From Earliella scabrosa (taxonomy: Eukaryota; Basidiomycota; Agaricomycetes; Polyporales; Polyporaceae): 64,000 bases of DNA. Below the pieces are notes generated by a model. It worked only from the letters and a program-made list of their open reading frames with translations. It was not told the origin of the DNA and searched no databases. The position numbers and the translations under genes were made by a program. Positions 20,427 to 30,608 of the stretch are shown one piece after another. The DNA lies in NCBI GenBank assembly GCA_022605405.1, contig JABYQQ010000037.1:1-64000 (forward strand), read 5' to 3'. Within the stretch, counting starts at the first letter, position 1. Each line of letters begins with the position of its first letter.

Positions 20427-20540
20427 CGCCGCGCAGGGTGCATTGGAGGTGCTGTCCACGCGCTGTGCTTGCGCAGCCTCCACGATCGCCCGGATTCTGC
20501 GCATTTTGATGCGAGTTCTCATGTCAGAGTAAAGAGACAT
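20427..20540 (-). CDS. F-box-like gene, exon 1 (separated from exons 2-3 by the KDZ element)
   Basis: The minus-strand exon encodes 38 residues (MSLYSDMRTRIKMRRIRA... ending APCAA) and stops at a GTCAGT donor (20426). Removing the element and one repeat copy leaves an 84-nt intron ending TTGCATCGCAG at 229, joining in phase 0 to exon 2 at 228. A TATA box lies about 45 bp upstream of the ATG. The exon is too short to identify alone; the case rests on promoter, frame, splice sites and the target-site duplication agreeing. Confidence 0.5.
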
Positions 20541-20581
20541 GCAGGAACAGTGGCGACCTACCCCTTCAACAGAAGAGCTTG

Positions 20582-20591
20582 GTTATATATA
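20582..20591 (-). promoter_or_regulatory. TATA box for the split F-box-like gene
   Basis: The minus strand reads GGGTATATATAACC, 42-51 bp upstream of the ATG at 20540, a normal fungal TATA-to-start distance with a short leader. Confidence 0.55.
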
Positions 20592-20725
20592 CCCCCAAGG
20601 AAGATAACGGCGCCTCTGGTCATGTGAGAACAGATGCGAGCAGGAGGAAAAGAGCGTTTGGCGCACGGTAGCTGTGTTGTCCACACTGGAAGGTCGCACG
20701 ACAGGTTCTGCATCCATGTCCGATC

Positions 20726-20750
20726 GGACGGCATGCCCCAGTCGCCGTCC
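20726..20750. repeat. Short hairpin downstream of the Helitron gene
   Basis: A seven-base stem GGACGGC/GCCGTCC with an 11-nt loop, about 80-100 bp past the Helitron stop codon. Helitrons end in a hairpin followed by CTRR, but I do not see a clear CTRR just after it, so this is only a candidate terminus. Confidence 0.3.
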
Positions 20751-20828
20751 GTCGAACTACATTGTAGAAGCATGCCTGGTTGCATTCGAGAACGCGGTGT
20801 GAGAGGAGGGGAGAGGGAAATCGGGATA

Positions 20829-23800
20829 TCAGCACGCTGACGCATGAAAGTGGTCTGGATCCGCGCCGTACCTTGCCGCGGTCTCCTGGTCCAGATGCTC
20901 CAGTCGAGTCAACTCTTCGCGCAATTCTTGTGGCAAACGCTGATATACCTTTTTCGGCCGGAACGGTCGAAGGATAGCGAGACCGTCCAAGTTCCGAACT
21001 CGCGACAACATGACATACAAGCCCTGTAAACTGTGAGCTGTCGCAGGATCCACGATAGCCTTATCCAGAGATCGTCCTTGGGATTTGTAGTCGGTGTAAC
21101 AATACGCAGGCAACAGAGGAAGTTGAGTGCGCGACACACGTACCTTCTGGGCGGCCCTCGTGGCCGTCCTGGGACTGCGCGTCCATCGGAATGAATATTG
21201 CACGGGGAAGACGGGCACAATGTCATTGTCTGCTCCATGTCGCACCCGCCCTGCTCCAGGAATCTCCACGTATACAACGGTGGGATAGCGATACCCGTTT
21301 TCTTCCTCATAACGAATATCGCGAACAGTTCCCACAGCGCCATTTACGACGTTGTGGGCGAACGCTACATTTTCCTGCACCATTACTTTCATCCCGGGAA
21401 ACAGGGGAAGGAAACCGGGTGCACGCTCACTTTGAGAAGAAAGCAATCTCCACAACAGTTGCTGATCGCGGCCACCTGCAGGAGCTCCATTCATCCGGTC
21501 TCTTGCGTAGTAGCGGTGCACAGTGGCCCCTAGGTATTGTGCGTGGTGTGCCAGAATACGACGATTCAACAAATCACGTACCCGTGTTCGGCCTACAATG
21601 ACGGGCACATCTTCGAAGGAGAGCGTGGGTCCCTCTGCACTGGACGGCGAAATGTTGGTGAGGATACGACTCTGCAAGGTCGCAAAATCGTCAGAGTGAC
21701 CTAGATGGTGGGCTCGCTCACTGTCACCGGTGCGTACACGGGAGAGGAGTTCTGCATACGTCCGGTCACCACATTGACGCTGATTCTTGCGAAGAAGGAC
21801 GACAGTTCGCACTAGTCGCCATAGGTACGCACCTTTGAGACCCTTCATACCTTCTACCTGCATCGCGCTGGAGAGACGAGGGTGTTGAACCAGATCGTGG
21901 CCATAAAGCGCGCTCTCACGCACAGGCTTCAACTGACCGAAATCTCCCGTAAAGATCACGTGCATGCCGCCGAACGGCAGCTCGTCGGCAGATTCCATCG
22001 AGCCTCTTGCCTGTTGCAGCCTTGTCGAGATATCTTGCATGAGCGAAGCTCCGACCATGGACACTTCGTCCACAATGAGATATCTCACCCCACTCCACTG
22101 TCTACATAACTCCTCGAGATCGACGCCTTGCCGACGCGGTAGGAGCAGCAGCGAGTGAATCGTGAAACCACCGATGAGCAACGCTGCGGCCCCTGTTGGA
22201 GCAGCAACTTTGACTTCTGACCGGCGGCCCAACCTCTCGAAAAGTGCGAGAATGGCATTTATTACATGGGACTTTCCGGTGCCACCGACCCCTCCCACAT
22301 ACATCAGCAACTGACGACCACCGTAGCAGACATGTCGTGCCACAATCTCAAACGCTCTCCGTTGTTCTTCGTTCGCCATCAATCGGAACTCCTCTACAAC
22401 GTCTCGCACCATGTTCGGCATAGAATCTGCGATTGCGCCCTGTACAGTGGGTACGCTGCTTGGGCCTTGTGAGAGTGTATTGACTTCGATTGCGGGCAAC
22501 CGGGTAGTGCGTTGCCGGACATGGCGCTCTCGCTGTGTGGCTGATTCACTAGTTCTCTTGCGCTTTAACAGTCTCATCGCTACACGTTCCGCCTCTACAG
22601 TTGCTCTGTCATCGTCGTGTATCTGTGATACAGTGCCAAAGGACTCGACGCTGTTGACACATTCATCGCTCGCGAATCGTTCATCTAGAGCAACGCGTGA
22701 TGGCAAGGAAATAAGACAATCGAGCGCATGTAACAATTCTCGTTCTTCGTTTTCAGGGAGTAGTCCTGCAGCAATCTCTGTGGTGTGACTGTCGTCCCCA
22801 GGTTGAGGAGAAACGTGCCGTTCATCGTCGTCGTCGCTGTCCAACCCTTGTCCACCTCCCTCATCTTCGTTCAGATACCTCCGAGCTCGGTTGACTCTGT
22901 CTCGAGCATCTCTGCACTCAGACAATGAGTTTATATTGCTGATAACGCTTTTATGCAAGTCCGTCAGCAGGTGCGATTGTCGCTCGTATGCCTGTATCCA
23001 TGTCTCGGTCGAACATTTAAGATCACCTGGCTTCCGCCAGGACCTGAACAGAATTAGCATACACTTGGCCCACTGCTCACGCTCCTCCTCCCCCCTGTCA
23101 TGTCTGGGTATACGATCCCCCAAAATGACAGGAACTACCCATATAACACGTCTACGTACGACATGGGTGGTCCTTTGACTGTGCCCCATAGCAAAGTAAC
23201 CTCGATCCTGGGCGGGCCGGCCGCCTGCTGGTCCGGACTCTACACCGTGTAGCCGCGAACTGAGCCGAGTTTGTTCTGTCGTCAGCGAGATTTTTTCTGT
23301 CAATCCTACGTACTCGTATAAATTCATAGACGCGAACGGTTCGGTGATTGGCCGAAAAGAATAATCCTGGAGTTGATTTGCAGCTGAAACAGATCCAGCA
23401 CCGAGAGTGAGCGTCACCGTTTCCTCGTCTTCGTCCGAGATGGAAACAGATTGAGGAGAATTGTTGTGACGCTCCGACCGATCCCCTTCACTGTCCCTTC
23501 TGTCTAGAACATCCGCCCCCACACCGTCCTCGCTGAGACTTTCCTCCGGTGACTCCGAGATACGCGTATTGTGCGTATCTCTGTCCTCACCATTTGCACG
23601 GTCAGTTCCGTTCTCTCTCGAACCCATGTCAATGTCCACATCTTCGTCTGTCGCTACTCCTGGTGGTGCTGTAATCACAGGATCCCAGAATCTTTGCACT
23701 GTTCGAAGAAAGGCACCAAAATACAGCAGTCGAAACCTGTGACTCGTGTAGTGATCTCCTCCACCTACCAGATAGCTCATGATTTGTTGATGTGAAATCT

Positions 23801-26800
23801 CTTGTTTGGACAGCATGCTGTTAATGACCATTGTAAGCGCGCCCGTATCCTGGGATGCTCCCCATTCTTCCACGCCTCTGTATCGCACATCTGCCCTGTC
23901 GATAGCGTATAGCAACGCTGCGAGCCCAAGATACGTTGGCAGAGAGCTCTTAGTAATATAGTCGGTGATGTAGTATATAAGAGCTTTGGCACCCTCCCCC
24001 GAACCAATATGTTTGATATCCATATTTGACTTGAAAAGAAACATCACAAGATCGTTGTAGTTTGCAATTCGAGGATGCAGTCTTCGCAACAGAATAGATC
24101 CGGTATCATCGTCAAGAATGGTTTCCGGACGTACCGTACCATCGATTCGCATACGACAATTCCGATCATCCCTGTCTTGTCCGCGCTTCAAGTATTTCCA
24201 ACATGTTTCAGTATGTTCGTGCCAATTATACTGCTCGACAAGCTCGTTCACAAATGAAGTATATTGAGCTTGAAAGATAACAGGGGAAACATCGGCGATC
24301 GCAGGGGCTATCCGGGTGCCAGGGTGGACATATCCATCCGACTCTGAAAATCTAGGACGAGGAAGTGCAGTGTCATCTGGCTCAGCCACGACCTGCTCAG
24401 TGCCAAGCAGTTCACTCTTGATCAGACTTTCGAGCCAAGTGAACATATCACGCTGATATTGTTCACTGTCCATCATCATATCGCGCATCTTTTGAGGGGA
24501 GGGGTGACCAGCGATCCATATGAGCATATGACAATGCAGCGTCCCTCGAGCCTGCGCCTCCACCGTCCCGTAATATGCGGCACAAGGTCCGAGCAGACCC
24601 CGGCCAGCTTTCCCGTAACGCAGAATGATATCGATAAACCCTGAGATCATGAGATGGAAGAACTTTGCGCAAGCGGCCGGCCGACGAGCAACAAGCAACT
24701 TCCGCTCCCACTCGGCCAAAGGTTCCCCTACTGTGGCATCTTCAAGGGAGATGTTGTGGCCGCATAGCACGCGCACAACAGGATTATGCACATCGGAAGG
24801 GTTAAGTGTAACGAAGAATGCGGGAGTACCGGTATGGTTGACCAATGCTCTGATCTCGTTGCGGAGCTTAATCTTATATCCTGACGTTCCAGGTAAGTCA
24901 TGTAGCACAGTGCCTAGTCGATTGACGAGATTGAGAAGCTCCCGTTCCTCTACGGTTTGCGGCACATAGTTTGGGTTATGCTTGAATGTATCGATCAGTC
25001 GGGCGAGTAGTGTCTTATCGACAGCGAGAAGATTTTGAACAACAGTGCGCTGCTGAGACGCCTTTACCTTGAACCGAACAGAGTCACAGACCTGTTTCTT
25101 CTGCAGTATGTTGAAATACACAAATGCGAAGTCCGCATCTCGCTCAAACGGACTACCCGCAGTTGAGAGCAGATACTTTAACTGTTCTTCCATGGAAAGG
25201 GGTCTTCGACGATGAGGATCATGGAAGCCACCAATACCCCAGGGGTCCAAATGCGGGAAGAGCCAAGTCAGTAAACTGGGATTCTCGAAGTCAGGAATGA
25301 ATCTGTCTCCGGACTGCGACTGTATGAATCTACCACGATTGAGACAATGGTCAATGGCTTTCATCTTCATATCTCGATAGGCAATGGGAGAGTCGTCGCC
25401 GGATGTGTAGCCGACATTCTCCATAAGAATCTCCGCGTCAGGTTGTGGGTGGTCAGTCTCCTCGTTTCGCCTCGAATAATCTGCCGCAACACCGCGTATT
25501 ACTTCGCTGTCTTCCAGAAAACCTACGCTCATCGCACAGGGTAGGCCTTCGTCGCTGTTCCTGTCTTCCTCCTCGAATAGTAGGTCTAGGTTTCTCTGGC
25601 TGAAGCCGTGGAACTCAGTGTCACGAGCATAATGAGGATTGTTACTGACCAAGAATTCTATGATGGTCTTCACTGTCGACTTCGTAGCCAGAACCGGACT
25701 CAGCTTTCTGATGGTCTCCTTGCTGGGCCTCTTGCTGCCAACAAACACCGCGCACACGGTATCGCGGATGACTGAGGGAGAGGGAGGTAGGACGCTGTTG
25801 AGCTGCGTGGAATTTTGAGGCAGGACGATGATGTTCCCCTTCACGAACCGCTGGGCGGTCGCCTGATCATAAGCAGCCACGTCATCCGGATCGAGTCCGC
25901 TCCGTTTCTGTTTTAATTCTGTGAATCGATATGAGATCCGGCTTCCGCGTGCTCGGGCCACCAGCAGACGATCGAACTGACTGCTGCGACGAAGCGCGGC
26001 TGCAACATGATCAGGCAGAGCGTCCTGGCCGTAGTAGAGTGAGTTGGCAAGACTCAGTTTCGGCATTCGTCCTTTCTCTATAAGCTCTTTGTAGCACTCG
26101 GCGCACAGTCGTATGGGAGCAAGCTCCCTAGTGCACGTCATACCTTGTGGACATAGCAGAGCACGCTGATACAGATCAAAGTCATATGTCCTCGGCCGGA
26201 CGCGTGAAGGAAGATTGTCGTTCCGGAGCAAGCGCAGGTCGAACTGGGATGGATGGAGGAGGTGAACGTCCGCTTCCTTCGCATACCGCGCGCACGGTGC
26301 GCAGACAACCTGACGAAGATTAGCAGTAGACATACAGTCTTGCCATTCACGGATTATAGCGTCACGCAGACTCTGATCTGCTTCCCGTAGATAGGCCTCC
26401 GAAGGTTCGTCTATCCGGAGTGAACGTTCATTGTCGAGAACCGCACGTACAATTTGCTCTTCTGTCCTAGCAACACGCAAAGTTGTGAACGTCAGTAAAG
26501 TAACCGGACAAGTATGGGCACAACTATGACTCAGCAGCTTTTCCCGTATGGATGTTTTGGTGTCGCGCGCAACAAGGCGGATGTTGTGGACGCGTGCGAC
26601 CTGTCGCAAATCTCCCGCTTTCCAGAAGCGGTATAGACCGAACATCGATGGGATCGACACATTCACAATTACATCGTCACAGTCCGCATTTAGCATAGTA
26701 GCATATGATGTTTCTGCTGGGGTAGTGACACTTTTGAAGATGTGCGTGCGGTCAAGCTCAATCTCTGCTTCCGTGCACATCTCCAACAGCATCCCTTGCT

Positions 26801-27044
26801 CTTCATTGAAGAGCAATCGACCTGCAATTTTATTATTCACTAGTATGCGGAGAAACCCTGCGGGATGCTCACCGATTCTGCACCGGTCCAGATCGTCGTC
26901 ACGCTGCACCAACATAGACCAAGTCTCTAGATATCGCGCATGAATACGTACTGGACAAGGATGAAATCGCAAAAGAGACCGTACCACGCGAGCGCAGGGA
27001 CAGCTCATGTTCAGAGATCGATGACAATTCGGAATGGAGACCAA
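20829..27044 (-). CDS. Helitron Rep/helicase polyprotein (2071 aa, uninterrupted)
   Basis: Single open frame from 27044 to 20829. The N-terminal third has paired cysteines and a DUF6570-like region (CAECYKEL, PKLSLANSLYYG). The Rep part has a Helitron_like_N block (AFFVTLNPSDVHNPVV), the HUH histidines in RGTLHCHMLIW and the tyrosines of YYITDYITK, which would nick and hold the DNA end. The C-terminal third is a Pif1/RecD-like helicase: Walker A GGVGGTGKS, AAPTGAAA, Walker B LIVDEVSM, TGDFGQLKPV and the final motif LYVMLSRVRNLDGL. Together these drive rolling-circle transposition. The intact frame implies a recent, potentially active copy. An upstream in-frame exon within 27069-27285 (MAPPLLRSLQTFAAEL type) may extend the N-terminus but is uncertain. 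Confidence 0.95.
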   Translation of the reverse strand: MVSIPNCHRSLNMSCPCARVVRSLLRFHPCPVRIHARYLETWSMLVQRDDDLDRCRIGEHPAGFLRILVNNKIAGRLLFNEEQGMLLEMCTEAEIELDRTHIFKSVTTPAETSYATMLNADCDDVIVNVSIPSMFGLYRFWKAGDLRQVARVHNIRLVARDTKTSIREKLLSHSCAHTCPVTLLTFTTLRVARTEEQIVRAVLDNERSLRIDEPSEAYLREADQSLRDAIIREWQDCMSTANLRQVVCAPCARYAKEADVHLLHPSQFDLRLLRNDNLPSRVRPRTYDFDLYQRALLCPQGMTCTRELAPIRLCAECYKELIEKGRMPKLSLANSLYYGQDALPDHVAAALRRSSQFDRLLVARARGSRISYRFTELKQKRSGLDPDDVAAYDQATAQRFVKGNIIVLPQNSTQLNSVLPPSPSVIRDTVCAVFVGSKRPSKETIRKLSPVLATKSTVKTIIEFLVSNNPHYARDTEFHGFSQRNLDLLFEEEDRNSDEGLPCAMSVGFLEDSEVIRGVAADYSRRNEETDHPQPDAEILMENVGYTSGDDSPIAYRDMKMKAIDHCLNRGRFIQSQSGDRFIPDFENPSLLTWLFPHLDPWGIGGFHDPHRRRPLSMEEQLKYLLSTAGSPFERDADFAFVYFNILQKKQVCDSVRFKVKASQQRTVVQNLLAVDKTLLARLIDTFKHNPNYVPQTVEERELLNLVNRLGTVLHDLPGTSGYKIKLRNEIRALVNHTGTPAFFVTLNPSDVHNPVVRVLCGHNISLEDATVGEPLAEWERKLLVARRPAACAKFFHLMISGFIDIILRYGKAGRGLLGPCAAYYGTVEAQARGTLHCHMLIWIAGHPSPQKMRDMMMDSEQYQRDMFTWLESLIKSELLGTEQVVAEPDDTALPRPRFSESDGYVHPGTRIAPAIADVSPVIFQAQYTSFVNELVEQYNWHEHTETCWKYLKRGQDRDDRNCRMRIDGTVRPETILDDDTGSILLRRLHPRIANYNDLVMFLFKSNMDIKHIGSGEGAKALIYYITDYITKSSLPTYLGLAALLYAIDRADVRYRGVEEWGASQDTGALTMVINSMLSKQEISHQQIMSYLVGGGDHYTSHRFRLLYFGAFLRTVQRFWDPVITAPPGVATDEDVDIDMGSRENGTDRANGEDRDTHNTRISESPEESLSEDGVGADVLDRRDSEGDRSERHNNSPQSVSISDEDEETVTLTLGAGSVSAANQLQDYSFRPITEPFASMNLYEYVGLTEKISLTTEQTRLSSRLHGVESGPAGGRPAQDRGYFAMGHSQRTTHVVRRRVIWVVPVILGDRIPRHDRGEEEREQWAKCMLILFRSWRKPGDLKCSTETWIQAYERQSHLLTDLHKSVISNINSLSECRDARDRVNRARRYLNEDEGGGQGLDSDDDDERHVSPQPGDDSHTTEIAAGLLPENEERELLHALDCLISLPSRVALDERFASDECVNSVESFGTVSQIHDDDRATVEAERVAMRLLKRKRTSESATQRERHVRQRTTRLPAIEVNTLSQGPSSVPTVQGAIADSMPNMVRDVVEEFRLMANEEQRRAFEIVARHVCYGGRQLLMYVGGVGGTGKSHVINAILALFERLGRRSEVKVAAPTGAAALLIGGFTIHSLLLLPRRQGVDLEELCRQWSGVRYLIVDEVSMVGASLMQDISTRLQQARGSMESADELPFGGMHVIFTGDFGQLKPVRESALYGHDLVQHPRLSSAMQVEGMKGLKGAYLWRLVRTVVLLRKNQRQCGDRTYAELLSRVRTGDSERAHHLGHSDDFATLQSRILTNISPSSAEGPTLSFEDVPVIVGRTRVRDLLNRRILAHHAQYLGATVHRYYARDRMNGAPAGGRDQQLLWRLLSSQSERAPGFLPLFPGMKVMVQENVAFAHNVVNGAVGTVRDIRYEEENGYRYPTVVYVEIPGAGRVRHGADNDIVPVFPVQYSFRWTRSPRTATRAAQKVRVSRTQLPLLPAYCYTDYKSQGRSLDKAIVDPATAHSLQGLYVMLSRVRNLDGLAILRPFRPKKVYQRLPQELREELTRLEHLDQETAARYGADPDHFHASAC

Positions 27045-27570
27045 TGTTATCTCCTATCGAACTATTCGTTAGTATGACTGTTGTCCAATGCTGACCGCCG
27101 ACGTTACCTTGGTCGAATTGCATCGGCAAGGCATGCGCACGAGCCGCATCAAGTTCAGCAGCAAATGTTTGAAGGCTGCGGAGCAAAGGGGGAGCCATTG
27201 TACGATGAATAGCAAGATGAACGATGGGCAGTCGCAGCCATCCTTGTAGTAGCATCTCGGGTGCCTGTGACCACCAGAATCGCACTCAATGCGGGCAAGG
27301 CCGAGAAGAGGTGATCCTGCGGGTGGGAGCGACACTCCCGCCGGGAGTTCCACAACCCCAATGAGTCAGAAGCTTCCCATACTCTGTCCCTGGCGCGGGT
27401 CTCGTGAACAGAGAATCGGGAAGGTTCTGAATGAATGCAGAACCTGCGGGTGAGCTAACAGACCTCGCATAACATGTTCCACACGCACGCGGCCGCGATG
27501 CGGGGTTAAGATGAGCCAACGCAGTAAGTAGTCTAACGTCTCCGTCCTCCGGCGTTCCTCCTGGTTTTAG
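27045..27570. other. Interval between Helitron gene and ribonucleotide reductase promoter
   Basis: It must contain the 5' end of the Helitron, which I cannot place because a bare TC terminus is not diagnostic. A possible extra Helitron exon lies here. No other gene recognised. Confidence 0.4.
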
Positions 27571-27577
27571 TATATAT
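27571..27577 (+). promoter_or_regulatory. TATA box of the RNR small-subunit gene
   Basis: TATATAT lies 58-64 bp upstream of the ATG at 27635. Confidence 0.6.
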
Positions 27578-27634
27578 CGCAGAACAGCTACACCGCATCT
27601 CACCCGCACCGACTTGATTTCACCCGTTCACGCC

Positions 27635-28803
27635 ATGGACTCTTCTGCTATGTCCGCCACGAACACATTCTTGCAGCCCGACGCCTCTCGCTTTGTCCTA
27701 TTCCCCATCCGCTACCCCAAGGTAGGTCCCCGAAAACTTGGGCACCTGCTCGACACTCACAGAGAGCCGTAGCTGTGGGCGGCATACAAGACAGCACATC
27801 AGTGCATCTGGACGGCAGGTGAAATTGACTTCACCAAGGATCGCGTGCAGTGGAACGCGGCCTTGTCGGAAGAAGAGAGACAGTTCCTCTCCATCATTCT
27901 CGCGTTCTTTGCCGCGTCCGATGGCATTGTAGTCGAGAATCTTGTCCAGAGGTTCTGCAATGAAGTCGCCACCCCCGAAGCACGATGTTTCTACGGCATA
28001 CAGATGATGATGTGAGCAACCGTGTTCTACATCACTTGACGACCTGACAGGCGACAGGGAAAACATCCACGCCGAGGTCTATAGCCGAGCTGTGCAAGAG
28101 CTCGTCGGCGATAAGAACGAGCAAGATCGCCTATTTCACGGCTTTCAGAATATGCCCGTCGTGAAAGCGAAAGCAGACTGGTGTCTACGATGGATCGATG
28201 ACGCGGAGAAAACTTTTTCCACGCGCCTGATCGCCTTCGCGATCGTGGAAGGTGTTTTCTTTTCGTCTTCGTTCGCGGCAATATTCTGGCTGCGTCAGAG
28301 AGGCCTCATGCCAGGTTTAGTGCAAGCCAACGCCATGATCGCTCGTGACGAAGGCCTGCACGTCTCCTTCGCTTGCCTGCTCTACGAACATGTTCAGATG
28401 CCGGTGGACAGCGCGCTCATCTACGCGATGATCGCTGAAGCTGTAGACCTGGAGCATGCTTTCTTCGAAGGTGAATGCGTCGCTATTGGAATCCGGGACC
28501 TTACTGACGACAGTTCAGCCGCTCTGCCTCGTCCACTAATCGGGATGAACTCCACACTGATGCGCCAGTATGTGGAATACGTAGCCGATTTCCTCCTGAA
28601 GCAGCTTGGTGTTCCTCCATTGTACAACGCGCTGAATCCGGTAGGAGCTTCCCCTTCCTATCAAGCGCTACTGTGCGCTGATAAAGACGAGGTAGTTCGC
28701 TTTCATGCAGACCATCATCGTCGAGAGGCGAACCAATTTCTTCGAACGTCCTGTCAGCGACTATCTCGGTATACCGGTGCCGCGCGTCGCCGACGACATA
28801 TAG
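27635..28803 (+). CDS. Ribonucleoside-diphosphate reductase small subunit (R2), divergent paralogue
   Basis: Exons 27635-27721, 27773-28011, 28058-28640 and 28696-28803 give 338 aa; the introns are 46-55 nt. Class Ia R2 supplies the tyrosyl radical for making dNTPs. Diagnostic motifs: CFYGIQ (radical tyrosine), MENIHAEVYS (iron ligands), EGVFFSSSFAAIFWLRQRG and RDEGLHVSFAC (iron ligands), then MNSTLMRQYVEYVADFLL and ERRTNFFERPVSDY. The last exon ends GIPVPRVADDI instead of the acidic, Phe-terminated tail by which eukaryotic R2 normally docks onto R1. A cognate large subunit lies 11 kb downstream on the same strand. I infer a co-evolved specialised pair beside the housekeeping reductase expected elsewhere in the genome. 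Confidence 0.93.
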
Positions 28804-29798
28804 ACTGTTTTGCACCAGCGTCCCCTTCACCGGATCCGAGCGTGATCCACATGTACAAGTATCTCCGCTTTCATGTAGGAACATCAGTGTACTGCCTTGA
28901 ACGCAACGTCGTCCTCTTGCCCCCGTCTGCAACTTTCAACGCTCGGTCATCGCGCAGTCTCTGAGTGACAGCAGCCGATCCCAGTGGTGCACCACAACTC
29001 CGTACCCCGAGCTCTCGAGGAGTTAGACCCGCTGGGCCTGTGCTATACTACAGACTGCGATCTCCACTCCGCTTCTCGCGCTGTGCACATCGAAACAGCA
29101 CCAACAAAACCAAGACCCAATTCACTCCACGCCCCGCGATGCGAGGACAACGCGGCTAGGCGAATGACTCATCGTCCTGCCGAACGCATCCTCCTATCCG
29201 AGAACCACAGCCGCGGTCTGACAGCTCCAGCGCAATAGATCCTCAAAATCTTCTTCCTAGCAAATTGCTGCCGCGCCGCTTCCCATGAAGCAGCGCCAGT
29301 GGAAGGCAGCTGGACAGCGTACCACAATGAATTTACTGAATCGAATTGTACCCGGAGAATGAGTTGGTATTGACAGGCACGTAGAGCATGCGGACTCCCA
29401 GTCGACGGTCCCAGTTAACCTTAACCTTCTCCCTCACCCCTTCGCACAGCGCGGTCCGCTCTTACCCTCCCCACTTCTCATGGTTAGCGGAGCGCTGTAA
29501 CTCATTCACGCTGTTCTACGCCGCGTAATCGTTGTTTGACAGATACACAGGAACAGGCCTCACGACATTGCCAGTCATCACTGGTTTCTATCGTACGAAG
29601 CACCAACAGCGACCGATGCAACAAACCCCGCGTGCCTGGATTCGGCGAAGGGATAGCTAGATGCAACGGTGTCTGCGGTCCCCGTCCTCACTACCATGAT
29701 GCGCAGATATTCCCCAAGGGTGCGATAGTAGTTCGACCTCGACTGTTCGACTCAACAGAATCGCATAGTCGCCCTGCGAACGACTGTGACCGCAGGCT
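28804..29798. other. About 1-kb interval without a recognised gene
   Basis: Only short frames with no familiar motif. It probably holds the R2 3' UTR and the promoter of the MYND gene. Confidence 0.4.
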
Positions 29799-30608
29799 AT
29801 GGCATCCTCTAGCCCTCCGAACCCACACACTGCCCTCCGCATGATCGTTCTCCCTCACTGCGTCCTCTGCTTCGCACCGACCATCTTGTGCTGCGCGCGT
29901 TGTTTCGGCGCATACTACTGCAGCGCAGAGCACTTCGTAGAAGTGAGTCTGAGACTCCGTCATTACAGTCTCGGAGCTGATTTTACGCAGCACTGGGCGC
30001 ATCACAGATTCCACTGCTCCGGACATGGGATGTTGGGACAACAAGCAGGACACACCACAAGCTTCAACATCGCTATTGAACATTCCGCTCTTGACCACTC
30101 TTCGCCCTCACCCAACTCCGACGAACAGCGACGGGGTCACGCCCGCCATCCAATGCAGCAGGTGCTCGGGATATTGGCACATCCATCGATGAGTGCGTCT
30201 CGCACACCCGATCTTCTCTTCCGCGTCGCTGACGGCCATCCAGGGCTGCCGCAGCAGATCAGAGTCCCCATCTCAAACACAGCTCAGCACGGCATAACTG
30301 GCTGGCCTATCCCACGACTCCGAGACTTTTTCGGGCACAGTTGTGGCCGAATGATCTTGCAATTCGGCCACAACATGCGTTTTCTCACTTCGCCCTTCCA
30401 CATGTTCTACTGCATCGACTCATACGCAAGTGACACTCACCACAATCGTGCGATCGAAGCCCTGACCGCCGGCGCTCGCCCAAAGCCTCGTCCTTGGCCA
30501 GGAACGGTGTTGGTGTTGAAGCTGACGAGCCATACCAGCAGGGAATACATGGATATCGGTTTGCATGATCTACCAGACATTAGAGAATACTTTGCACATT
30601 TCTTCTGA
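29799..30608 (+). CDS. MYND-type zinc-finger protein
   Basis: Exons 29799-29942 and 29991-30608 give 253 aa; a 48-nt GTGAGT...GCAG intron splits the finger. The spliced finger is C-x2-C (CVLC), C-x2-C (CARC), YYCSAEHFVEHWAHHRFHC. The sixth ligand position is His rather than Cys. MYND fingers mediate protein-protein contacts, often with proline-rich partners. The remaining 200 residues are unrecognised, with an apparently folded end (YMDIGLHDLPDIREYFAHFF). Its position between the reductase subunit and the F-box genes suggests a clade-specific accessory set; the role is unknown. Confidence 0.7.
   Translation: MASSSPPNPHTALRMIVLPHCVLCFAPTILCCARCFGAYYCSAEHFVEVSLRLRHYSLGADFTQHWAHHRFHCSGHGMLGQQAGHTTSFNIAIEHSALDHSSPSPNSDEQRRGHARHPMQQVLGILAHPSMSASRTPDLLFRVADGHPGLPQQIRVPISNTAQHGITGWPIPRLRDFFGHSCGRMILQFGHNMRFLTSPFHMFYCIDSYASDTHHNRAIEALTAGARPKPRPWPGTVLVLKLTSHTSREYMDIGLHDLPDIREYFAHFF

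Noticed and set aside
20726..20750. Definite Helitron 3' terminus
   Set aside because: The hairpin has the right size and position, but no CTRR follows within the usual distance, so the end is not called.
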